In this document: positions 1-7,952 of the stretch, piece after piece
Position numbering within the stretch: the first letter of the stretch is position 1
Layout: every line of letters starts with the position of its first letter
NCBI RefSeq assembly: GCF_001632775.1
Contig: NZ_CP015249.1
Span: 2,584,686 to 2,648,685 of the forward strand
Direction: 5' to 3'
Length of the DNA stretch: 64,000 nt
Origin: Dokdonella koreensis DS-123
Lineage (GTDB): Bacteria > Pseudomonadota > Gammaproteobacteria > Xanthomonadales > Rhodanobacteraceae
Notes under the pieces: model-generated
Told to the model about the DNA's origin: nothing
What the model saw: only the letters and a program-made list of their open reading frames with translations
Databases searched by the model: none
Position numbers and translations under genes: made by a program

Positions 1-696
1 GACTGGATCAAGGCGATCCTGGTCCACTCCGAAGACCCCGCACGGCGGGCCGATCCGAAGACCTTCGGCTACAACGGACTTGCGCCCGAGCTGCTCGCCC
101 CGCTGGTTGCACGCGCGCATGCGGACGGCCTGCGCGTCGCCGTGCACACCGACTCGGCCGCCGACTTCGAGACCGCGGTACGCGCCGGCGCCGACATCAT
201 CGCCCACCTGCCCGGCTACGCGATCCGTCCCGGCAAGCAAGCCGGTGACTACCGCCTCGGCGATGCGGCCCTCGCCGAGGCGGCCCGGCGCGGTACCGTG
301 GTGATCGCCACCGCCAGCATCGCGGCCTTCATCGCCGGGAAAGACGCCGACGCCCTGCGAAAGATCCAGGTCGTCCAGAAGGACAACCTGCGCCGCTTGC
401 GCGCCGCCGGAGTACCGATCGCCATGGGCAGCGACCGCTTCACCGGCACCTCGCTGGCCGAGTACGACTACCTCGCCGGCTTCGGGCTGTTCACGCCGGC
501 GGAACTGCTGCGCATGCTGAGCATGGATACGCCGAAACTGCTGTTCCCCAACGAGCGCATCGGCTGCCTGGAGGACGGCTGCCGCGCCGACTTCCTGGTG
601 CTCGACGCCGATCCGCTGGTCGACGGCCAGGCCGTGCATCGCATCGTCCGCCGTGTCATGGGCGGTGCCGAGCTGCCGCCGCCGGCATCGCCCTAG
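1..696 (+). CDS. Amidohydrolase-family protein, 3' end only
   Basis: The reading frame is open from the first base of the window, so the 5' end lies outside; 231 residues are visible. The visible part looks like the C-terminal half of a metal-dependent amidohydrolase (imidazolonepropionase/prolidase-like TIM barrel). It shows a His-containing strand (RVAVHTDSAADFE), a second metal-ligand-like motif (DIIAHLPG) and a conserved Asp in AMGSDRF. It closes with the typical C-terminal beta-sandwich segment IGCLEDGCRADFLVLDADPL. The substrate cannot be told. It converges with the secreted beta-propeller gene. The ATG at 142 is internal, not the true start. Confidence 0.85.
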   Translation, partial: DWIKAILVHSEDPARRADPKTFGYNGLAPELLAPLVARAHADGLRVAVHTDSAADFETAVRAGADIIAHLPGYAIRPGKQAGDYRLGDAALAEAARRGTVVIATASIAAFIAGKDADALRKIQVVQKDNLRRLRAAGVPIAMGSDRFTGTSLAEYDYLAGFGLFTPAELLRMLSMDTPKLLFPNERIGCLEDGCRADFLVLDADPLVDGQAVHRIVRRVMGGAELPPPASP

Positions 697-699
697 GCG

Positions 700-735
700 G
701 CGCACGGACGCCTCTGCATTGGACGTCCGCTGCGC
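700..735. terminator. GC-rich hairpin between convergent genes
   Basis: The stem pairs 700-710 with 724-735 (core CGGACG/CGTCCG plus GCGCA/TGCGC with one bulged C) around a 13-nt loop. It lies just after the amidohydrolase stop and before the convergent gene's stop. There is no T-tract, so a terminator role is inferred from position. Confidence 0.4.
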
Positions 736-763
736 GCGGCGAAGGCGCCGCTGTCGCGATGCT

Positions 764-2131
764 TCAACGACCGGCGGCGACCGTTTCGAAACCGTCGACG
801 AAGACCGTGTCGCTTTCCGTGCACGTCCCGTCGGCGTCGTAGCGCCGCACGACGGCGTCGTTGAGGTTCTCGCTCGGGCCGAGCACGGTCCAGCCATCGG
901 GACTGGCCGTCACCGCGACGGTGCCGAACATCGCCAGGTCCTCGCTGCGCCGGCAGGGCCTGCCGCCGGCATCGAACTCGACGACGCGGCTGGTGACACG
1001 CCCCACGCCGGCAAGGGCGAATCCGCCCACCAGCACGCGACCGTTCGCGGCGACGCCCAGCGTGGACGGCGAGAAGCCGGCCGGTGGATCGACGTTCCAC
1101 ACGACCGCGCCGCTGGCGCCGTCCAGGCGAAGCAGGTGGAAGTTCTTTTCGTTCCCGAAGTCGGCCATGACCACCAGCACGTCGCCATCGGCCGCCGGCG
1201 CGAGCGCACTGATCGCATTGGAGCCGGGCGAGGCGTCCGGAAGCACCCGCGTCCAGAGGCGGCGCCCGTCGGCGGCGAGCTTCCACACCTGCGATTGCGT
1301 CTCCCCGAACAGCGACTCGGGCGCCGCCGCGGCGGCGATCGTGCCGTCGGCATAGGACACCAGGCGCGCCGGGCCTTGCGCAGCGCCCGATTCGCCGAAC
1401 TCGACGTCGCTGAAGACCACCCGGCCCGCCGCGTCGAACCGCACGGTGACCTGCCCTCTGCGCCCGTCCCCGGCGACTCCCTCGCTGGTGACGGCCGCTC
1501 CGCCATCGGGCAAGGCGACGATCTCGCCGAGCCCGCTGATGGCGTCGCTGGCGGACACGACGGAACGCCATTCCGGCAGCGCGTTGCCGGCCGCGTCGTA
1601 GCGAAAGACGATGACCTCGCGACCCCCGCCGTATGCACGCACCAGCAGGTCCCCGTTCGCGCCGACGACCGCGTGGCGCCGGCCCGAATGGACCGCGCCG
1701 ATCGTTCCCGGGCCCGTCTGGCGCTCCCAGAGCAGATCGCCATTGGCGGCATCGTAGACACGGACGGTGACGGCGAGCGCGCTTCCCGTGCCGACCGTCT
1801 GGCCGACCAGCGCGACACGCCCGCCGGGCAACAGCTCGATGCCGACCTCGCCGTCCACCGCGAACTCGCGCGCCCAGGCGAAACCGCCGCCGCTTCCGAA
1901 ATGCAGCAAGGCGGCATGCGAACGATTGTGGTGGATCACGTCGGCGATGCCGAACACCCCGCCGTCACCGGCAACGCGGATGCCGACCGGCGTGACCCTG
2001 CGGACCGGTTCGTCGTAGGTCCAGATGCCGATCCACTCCGGCAGCCATCGGGCGACCGCCGGCGACGCCGACAGGGCGAGCGTGAGCAGTGCCGACGCTC
2101 TGAAGAGCACTGACGTTCCGGCGACGGGCAT
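764..2131 (-). CDS. Secreted beta-propeller-like protein with C-terminal DGFE tail
   Basis: 455 residues. I chose the ATG at 2131 because AAGAGG lies 6 bases upstream and the product then begins with a Sec signal peptide (about residues 1-27, ending ASPAVA). The longer frame upstream has no signal. The body contains repeated PQQ/beta-propeller-like blades such as VYDAANGDLLWERQTG, KLAADGRRLWTRVLP and LRLDGASGAVVWNVDPP, suggesting a periplasmic or exported propeller. No enzyme active site was recognised. The last residues, TVFVDGFETVAAGR, match the tails of two other secreted proteins in this window (ending at 6348 and 7953). Function is unknown. Confidence 0.8.
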   Translation of the reverse strand: MPVAGTSVLFRASALLTLALSASPAVARWLPEWIGIWTYDEPVRRVTPVGIRVAGDGGVFGIADVIHHNRSHAALLHFGSGGGFAWAREFAVDGEVGIELLPGGRVALVGQTVGTGSALAVTVRVYDAANGDLLWERQTGPGTIGAVHSGRRHAVVGANGDLLVRAYGGGREVIVFRYDAAGNALPEWRSVVSASDAISGLGEIVALPDGGAAVTSEGVAGDGRRGQVTVRFDAAGRVVFSDVEFGESGAAQGPARLVSYADGTIAAAAAPESLFGETQSQVWKLAADGRRLWTRVLPDASPGSNAISALAPAADGDVLVVMADFGNEKNFHLLRLDGASGAVVWNVDPPAGFSPSTLGVAANGRVLVGGFALAGVGRVTSRVVEFDAGGRPCRRSEDLAMFGTVAVTASPDGWTVLGPSENLNDAVVRRYDADGTCTESDTVFVDGFETVAAGR

Positions 2132-2419
2132 GCAGGCCTCTTGTTCGCGTTGAACCTCGAGCGGGAACCCCACCTCGCGCGGACGCCCTCGGCCTGTCCC
2201 GGCGGCGGTCAGGCCGCCATCGGGCAGCCCACGCCTGTGGATCGAAACCGCGGCCGGCATCCCGGTGACGCGCGAGCCTTGCTTCGCCGGCCGGCGCTTC
2301 CGGACGCGCCGCTCGATGATACCCGACAGGTGACGAACGCGAAGAGGCGCGTCTGCGCGGGCGGACGGGCCGGCCCGCGCCGGCCACGCAGCACCGCCGG
2401 CCACGGCGCCGATACCCGG

Positions 2420-4885
2420 CTATCGAGGCGCCGGCGCCGCCTGCCCCTCGTCATCGTGGTCGTCCTTCTCCAAGCGCACCCGCACCTGCTGGTTCGGGAC
2501 GCCGAGCCCGACGCCGGCTTCGCGGAAACGGCGGATCACGCCCAGCAGCAGCTCGCTGCGAATCCCGTAGGCCTCGCGCGGACCGCTCACGTAGGCGAAG
2601 CAGTTGAACATCACCCGGCCGTTGTCGATGGCGTCGACGAAGACCGACGGTGCGGGCGTCTCGCGCACGCCGGGCTGGGCCAGGAGGGTCTCGCGCAGGA
2701 GCCCGCGTGCCGCGTCCAGATCCTCGTCGAGCGACACCGAGAACTTGAGCTGTACCCGCCCCAGCGGGTTGGCCTTGGTCATGTTCTGCACGGTCTTGGT
2801 GATCAGCTCGGAATTGGGGACGATCAGCGTGGACCGGTCGCCGATCTGGATCTCGGTCGAACGGACGTTGATGCGGCGGATGTCGCCTTCCTGGTCACCG
2901 AGCCTGACCCAGTCGCCGATCCGCACGGGCCGCTCGACCAGCAGGATCAGGCCCGACACGAAGTTCTGGGTGATCGCCTGCAGGCCGAAACCGATGCCGA
3001 CCGAGAGGGCGCTGATCAGGATGGCGAGCTTCTCCATCCCGATGCCGAGCGCCGCCAGCGCCCAGACGACCGCGACCGCGAGCCCGAGGTAACCGACGAT
3101 CGTCACCACCGAACTGCGCGCGTCGGGCTCCAGGCTGGTGGTGGGCAGGTAGCTGTTCGCCAGCCAATGGGCGACGCCGCGCAGCAGCGCCCAGACGACG
3201 AAGAACACCAGCACCGCGCGGGCGAACGCCTGCACCGAAAGCGTGGCGCCGCCGATCTGGACGCCTTCGCCGAACATCTTGAACAGGTCGAAGAACGAGG
3301 TGAAGCCGGTTCCGAACGGCACGAACAGAGCGCCGAACGCGAACACGATCAGGACCACGCGCAGCACCGCCGACAACACCACGCCCAACTGGTCGAGCGT
3401 GCGGTCCGGGACACCGAACCGCGCACGCGCGGACTGGCCCCAGCGGGCCTTGCCGGACAGCACGCCCCGACACAGATCGTCCACCAGTGCCATCAGCAGG
3501 TAGAGCGTGGCCGTCACCGCCGCGCCCCAGACGATCCATTGCGAGATCCGTATCGCGAACGCGAGATAGCCGGCCAGCGCCGCGATGAACATCCCGACGA
3601 CGCCGACCCAGCCGAACACCAGGCCGATCCCGACCAGCACGCTGCGCAGCGACTCGGACGCGGCGCCGGCGGCACTTCGCTGCGCGGCGCGCGCCCGGCC
3701 CACGATCATGAGTCCGAGCGCGAGCGCGCCGACGTTCGCCACCGCCAGCAGCGCCTCCACCGCGGTGACCGTGGCCACGCTCAATCCCGCGCCGGTGGTG
3801 ACCCGCATCACCAGGGCCGTGGTCACCAGGACGGCGGCGAACAACCACGGCAGCGGCCGGACGATCGTGGCCGCGGCCGTATCCAGCCGCAACAGGCGCC
3901 ACGCCGGCACCCGCACCAGCAGCAGCGCGTAACCGGCGGCCACCACGTAGGCCGCCGCACCCAGCGTGTTGCGCACGGCATCCAGCAGCGGCACGCCGGC
4001 ATCGGTCACCAGGCCGGAGCGCTTGAGCGCCGCCGCCAGCACGACCAAGGCGATGACCGGCAGGGCCGTTTCGGTCACCAGCAGCCAGGCCGCGAACACC
4101 GAACGCTGCAACCGCGCCGCGCCGGTGGTGTTGCGGGCGGCATGGCGCATGCCGCGCTCGTGCAGCCAGCGCCGCACCGGCCACAGCACCAGCAGCGCGA
4201 TCAGCAGCGCCGAGCCCAGCACGGCCACCACGCGCGCGGTGTAGCCACCGGCCGGCCGCGCGCCGATGCTGCCGATGAACGCGAGCAGCCGTTCCGCGTC
4301 GGAACCGGCCTGCGCGCCCGCCGCCGTCCAGAACGCGGCCGACAGCGGCGATGCCGATCGCTCGGCCAGCTCCTGGCTGACAGCCTGCACCTGCGCGGCC
4401 GCGAGCGACTCACGCGACTGGTTGGCGTCCAAGGCCAGCAGCCGGGCCCGCTTCACGGCCGAATCCACCTTCGCCTGGTCGGCCGCCAGGCGCTGGCGCT
4501 GCTGCCTGACGTCGGCCGCCTCGGGCATGCCGTCCACGACCGGCCCCAGTTCGTCCAGGCGCTGCTGCAGCACGGCCTGCTCCGCGGCGAGGCCATCGGC
4601 GATCGTGCGCGCGGCGGCCGCCACGGCCGCGGCGCGCCGCTGCAGATCCAGCCGCTGGCCGCCATCGGCGACCGTCGCTGCCTGGCCGCGGATGGCCTCC
4701 AGCTCGTCCACCTGCCGCGCCAGTTCGGCCTGCGCCTCGACCAGCTTCGGCTGGCCGTCCTGGGCCTGGCCGGGAACGGCCACCGTCATCAGCCACAGCA
4801 GCATCCACACACCGGCGGTGCGCAGCAGCGTGCCGGGCAGCGAGCGCCGCGGCGGCACGGGGGAATGAAACGCAATCAGAGGCAC
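2420..4885 (-). CDS. MscS-family mechanosensitive channel with DUF3772-like periplasmic region
   Basis: About 821 residues from a GTG at 4885, chosen because GGAG lies 6 bases upstream and a signal-peptide-like segment follows (ending AVPGQAQ). An alternative GTG at 4951 has no clear ribosome site. After the signal comes an alpha-helical, coiled-coil periplasmic region (roughly residues 45-180), then about ten membrane segments. Next is the MscS pore helix motif (GIGFGLQAITQNFVSGLILL) and the cytoplasmic beta domain (ERPVRIGDWVRLGDQEGDI). The layout fits the large MscS/MscK-like channels that release solutes during hypo-osmotic shock. It lies alone between an outer-membrane protein gene and a secreted protein gene. 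Confidence 0.9.
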   Translation of the reverse strand: MPLIAFHSPVPPRRSLPGTLLRTAGVWMLLWLMTVAVPGQAQDGQPKLVEAQAELARQVDELEAIRGQAATVADGGQRLDLQRRAAAVAAAARTIADGLAAEQAVLQQRLDELGPVVDGMPEAADVRQQRQRLAADQAKVDSAVKRARLLALDANQSRESLAAAQVQAVSQELAERSASPLSAAFWTAAGAQAGSDAERLLAFIGSIGARPAGGYTARVVAVLGSALLIALLVLWPVRRWLHERGMRHAARNTTGAARLQRSVFAAWLLVTETALPVIALVVLAAALKRSGLVTDAGVPLLDAVRNTLGAAAYVVAAGYALLLVRVPAWRLLRLDTAAATIVRPLPWLFAAVLVTTALVMRVTTGAGLSVATVTAVEALLAVANVGALALGLMIVGRARAAQRSAAGAASESLRSVLVGIGLVFGWVGVVGMFIAALAGYLAFAIRISQWIVWGAAVTATLYLLMALVDDLCRGVLSGKARWGQSARARFGVPDRTLDQLGVVLSAVLRVVLIVFAFGALFVPFGTGFTSFFDLFKMFGEGVQIGGATLSVQAFARAVLVFFVVWALLRGVAHWLANSYLPTTSLEPDARSSVVTIVGYLGLAVAVVWALAALGIGMEKLAILISALSVGIGFGLQAITQNFVSGLILLVERPVRIGDWVRLGDQEGDIRRINVRSTEIQIGDRSTLIVPNSELITKTVQNMTKANPLGRVQLKFSVSLDEDLDAARGLLRETLLAQPGVRETPAPSVFVDAIDNGRVMFNCFAYVSGPREAYGIRSELLLGVIRRFREAGVGLGVPNQQVRVRLEKDDHDDEGQAAPAPR

Positions 4886-5023
4886 GGGCGGCTCCGCGAG
4901 CGGGCCGGCAGCCCGCCCGCCGGGAATGGTCGATACGCACGAACCCGGCACGCATGCGCGCCGGCACCGGAACGGGCGGGAGCGGCGCCGCCGTTCTCCG
5001 GGCGGCCCGCCTGCCGCGCCCGC

Positions 5024-5830
5024 CTAGAATGCCAGCGTGATGCCCGCCATCGGTCCCTTGAATTCCAGGTCGATGCCGCCGCGCGCATCCCGGCCGGACT
5101 CCTCGTAGTTGATCTTGAACCAGTCGTAGCCGGCGAACACACCGAAGGCATCGGTGATGCGGTACTCGACGATCGCATTGGCACGCTTGATCTCGCCTTC
5201 GTAGTCGAAATTGCCCCACCCCGCATCGAGGTACTGGGCCTGGACGCTGAGCAGCCACTTGTCGCTCGGCTTGCCGGTCAGCCGCAGGCCCACCACCGGG
5301 GCCACGCCCTTCTCGCCGGCGGAGGCGCGGTACTGGTTCTCGCCGGCTTCGGCACGCAGCCGGCCGTCGACCTTGGCCCATTCGGCGCCGATCTGCAGGC
5401 CGGCCGAGAACCGCGGACTGTCGACGACCGAGAAGTCGTAGATCAGGCTGGCGAGCTGGAACTCCGCGTTGTACCGGGCGAAGCTGCCGGCCGGCAGCGT
5501 GACGTCGCCGTACGTAAGATCGCGCCCGAGCGTGGCGTTGTTGTCCTTCTTGAATCGAAAGTAGTCGAAGATCAGGCGATTGCGGTCACTGAAGCGGAAC
5601 ACGCCGTCGATGCGCGGCGAGATCTCCTTGCCGCCGAGATCGAACGCCTCGCGAAACGAGGCGTCGACGCCCGCCGCACTGCCGTCGCCATAGAGTTCTC
5701 CACTGCCATCCGCATGCATCGCGCCGAGCCGCAGCGTGAACCGGTCGTCGCTCGGATCGGCGCAGGCCGTGGTGGCGGCGAACAGGCTCAGGAACGCCAC
5801 CGCACTGCTGTAGGGGTATCGGGTCGTCAT
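5024..5830 (-). CDS. Outer-membrane beta-barrel protein
   Basis: 268 residues from the ATG at 5830, which has GAGGAT 6-7 bases upstream and gives a Sec signal peptide ending TTACA. The mature part is made of alternating amphipathic strands rich in aromatic residues (NRLIFDYFRFKK, QLASLIYDFSVV). It ends in Phe (GITLAF), the classic terminal residue recognised by the BAM insertion machinery. Size and strand count suggest an 8- to 12-stranded barrel of the OmpW/OmpA-like kind. No ligand can be assigned. It is transcribed alone; a possible promoter lies at 5938-5967. Confidence 0.85.
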   Translation of the reverse strand: MTTRYPYSSAVAFLSLFAATTACADPSDDRFTLRLGAMHADGSGELYGDGSAAGVDASFREAFDLGGKEISPRIDGVFRFSDRNRLIFDYFRFKKDNNATLGRDLTYGDVTLPAGSFARYNAEFQLASLIYDFSVVDSPRFSAGLQIGAEWAKVDGRLRAEAGENQYRASAGEKGVAPVVGLRLTGKPSDKWLLSVQAQYLDAGWGNFDYEGEIKRANAIVEYRITDAFGVFAGYDWFKINYEESGRDARGGIDLEFKGPMAGITLAF

Positions 5831-5937
5831 TGCTTGATCCTCGTTTGTGGGGCGGCGCAACGCGTACACGTCCGAGTCGGCTGGACCGGCCCGAGGTATT
5901 CCACAACCCGCCGCCCGGTAGAAGGCCACGCCCCGCT

Positions 5938-5967
5938 ACTCTAGTCAGAGGACGATCCGCACAACAA
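5938..5967 (-). promoter_or_regulatory. Possible sigma-70-like promoter of the outer-membrane protein gene
   Basis: On the minus strand a TTGTTG box (5962-5967) is followed after 18 bases by TAGAGT (5938-5943), about 107 bases before the ATG. Matches to consensus are partial. In the rest of the 5831-6347 gap (517 bases) I see no gene, repeat or RNA. Confidence 0.3.
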
Positions 5968-6347
5968 CACGCCGGCGATCATCCGGCATGCCCCGGTTCA
6001 GCGAAACCGCTTGGGCACCCTCATGTCGGGAAGCCGCTGGACCCGCCTCGGTGGCGGTCACGCGGCGCAGGTACCGATCCGGACGGCCGCCCGAACGGTC
6101 GCATGGCCGGCATGCAACGGCGGATCGAACGCGCGATCGAGCGCCCGCTCGTGGACAGGCGGTGCCGTGGATCTCCGGCGGCGCGCGCCGGCGCGTCCCG
6201 ACGATCCGCACGCGATCACCCGTCCCCTGCGTCCTGCCGGCCGGATCCGGCGGCAGCGCCCGTTCCAGACGCCATCGGGAACGCGGTCGCCGAGGCGCGC
6301 CGGACCGCCTTGCGTCCCGTGCGCGCCGCAGACGCGATGCGAGAGGA

Positions 6348-7919
6348 CTAGTCCGATTCGAAACCGTCGCAGAAGATCGTCTCCTCGTCGGCCGGCTGGC
6401 GCTCGATCGCACCGATGTCGGTGGCGGCGCCGGAGGTGCGCGCGTAGGCACCACCACGTTGATCCGAAACGAGCCCGTCGGGATTGACGCCGGCATCGAT
6501 CGCGCAGGAGCCGTCACCGAGCCGGTGCGTCATCGTCGCGCCACCGTTTGTGGCCAGCGGCAACAGCAACGGATCGCAGCGCAGCGTATCGGCCGGGAAC
6601 ACCGCGGTGTTCGACGCGGCGCCGATCAGATTGTGGCTACCGGTGATCCGGACCGATCCGATCTCGCCGGTGGGATCGAACAAGCCGACCTCGGCGTCGG
6701 CGGCAGCTTCGTTGCCGAACACCAGGCTGCTGTCGAGCCTGACGACGACCGAAGGGTCGGCGGCGAACACGAGCAAACCCCCACCGATCGACTGGCCGGC
6801 CCTGTTGCCGAACACCGTGGTGTTGCGGATGCTCGAGTCCAACAGCACGACAAGGCCGCCCCCCGCGGATTGCTCGCCCAGGGTTGCATTGCCCGAGATC
6901 GTGCTGTTCGAGACGTCCGCGGCCACTGTCATGACACCGCCCGCATAGGAGGCATAGCCCAGGGTCGAGTTGCCCGACAGCGTGCTTCCGCTGGCGCGCA
7001 TGACGTATGCATAGCCGCCGCCGCCCCAGGCGGCGCCGCCCTCGGTCGAATTGCCCGACACCGTCGAATCGGTCAGCGTGATCGTCGCGACGGGAACGTG
7101 GAAGCCGCCACCGAACGAATTGTCGCCGCTGGTCCAGTTGTCGACGATCGCGCTCTGGATCGCTACGGCATCGACCAGGCGCGTCGCGATGCCGCCGCCG
7201 GGCGATGCGGTCCCGAGCGTCGCGTTGCCGGCTACGATGCTGCGCGTCAGCGACAGGGGCTGGTACGAATAGATGCCGCCCCCGGGCGAGGAGGCCCCGG
7301 TGGTTGCGTTCCCGGAGACGACGCTGTCGACCAGTTCCAATCCTGCATGGGCGAGAACACCGGCACCGTAGCCTTGCAGCTTGTTCGTCAGGTTCGACGA
7401 GATTTCGCTGCGATCCACGGTCAGATCGGCTCTGGCCAGGACTCCGGCTCCGCCGCGGTCCATGTCCTTCTCGTCCAGACGCCCGCCGCTGATCTTCATC
7501 CAGCGCAGGACCAACGGTGCCGTCTCGAGGGTCTCGATGATCCGGAAGGTCGTATCGTCCGCCTCTCGTCGCACGGTGACCAGGCGATCCTGCCCGTCGA
7601 GGTCGAGCGCGCTGGTCACGAGCAGCGAACCGCCGTCCGCCGCGGTCAGCGTGATCGAGGAGACCCCCGGCGCGAACCGGATCGTGTCGGCGCCGCTGCC
7701 GGCCGGACAGCCGGAGATGGCGGCGTCCGTATTCGCCGCGGCCACGGCGTCGCGCAGCGTGCACCGGTCGGCGACCGAGCCGTCGGCGTCGCTGTCGACG
7801 AGAATGGTCGCCGCTTGCGCCGCCGGCAGACCGAGCAGCACCAGCAGGGCGGCGCTCAGCGGGCGCAAGCGCCCGGCCGGCCGTACCAAGGAAGGATGCG
7901 ATAAGCGATGAAAGAGCAT
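6348..7919 (-). CDS. Secreted parallel beta-helix protein (choice-of-anchor-Q type) with DGFES tail
   Basis: 523 residues, with GGAG 6-7 bases before the ATG and a Sec signal peptide ending PAAQA. The mature start, ATILVDSDADGS followed by CTLRDAVAAAN, is the usual N-cap of 'CSLREAI' right-handed beta-helix proteins. The body has many degenerate repeats with SxVSGNxTxG-like turns and paired GGG(I/L) motifs, as in pectate-lyase-fold and polymorphic outer-membrane-like proteins. The segment NLIGAASN ... DPLLLPLATNGGATMTHRLGDGSCAIDAG is the choice-of-anchor-Q region. It ends TIFCDGFESD, the tail shared with two other secreted proteins here. It starts 33 bases after the upstream choice-of-anchor-J gene, so they are probably co-transcribed. 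Confidence 0.9.
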   Translation of the reverse strand: MLFHRLSHPSLVRPAGRLRPLSAALLVLLGLPAAQAATILVDSDADGSVADRCTLRDAVAAANTDAAISGCPAGSGADTIRFAPGVSSITLTAADGGSLLVTSALDLDGQDRLVTVRREADDTTFRIIETLETAPLVLRWMKISGGRLDEKDMDRGGAGVLARADLTVDRSEISSNLTNKLQGYGAGVLAHAGLELVDSVVSGNATTGASSPGGGIYSYQPLSLTRSIVAGNATLGTASPGGGIATRLVDAVAIQSAIVDNWTSGDNSFGGGFHVPVATITLTDSTVSGNSTEGGAAWGGGGYAYVMRASGSTLSGNSTLGYASYAGGVMTVAADVSNSTISGNATLGEQSAGGGLVVLLDSSIRNTTVFGNRAGQSIGGGLLVFAADPSVVVRLDSSLVFGNEAAADAEVGLFDPTGEIGSVRITGSHNLIGAASNTAVFPADTLRCDPLLLPLATNGGATMTHRLGDGSCAIDAGVNPDGLVSDQRGGAYARTSGAATDIGAIERQPADEETIFCDGFESD

Positions 7920-7952
7920 GGATTTCTCCGCAGTGCGGCCGCCAGGCGGCCG

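Noticed and set aside
2141-5944. Very long plus-strand open frame (1267 codons) opposite the MscS-type channel gene
   Set aside because: It is an antisense shadow typical of high-GC DNA: extreme Arg/Gln/His content, no domain, and it runs across three real genes with signals and motifs.
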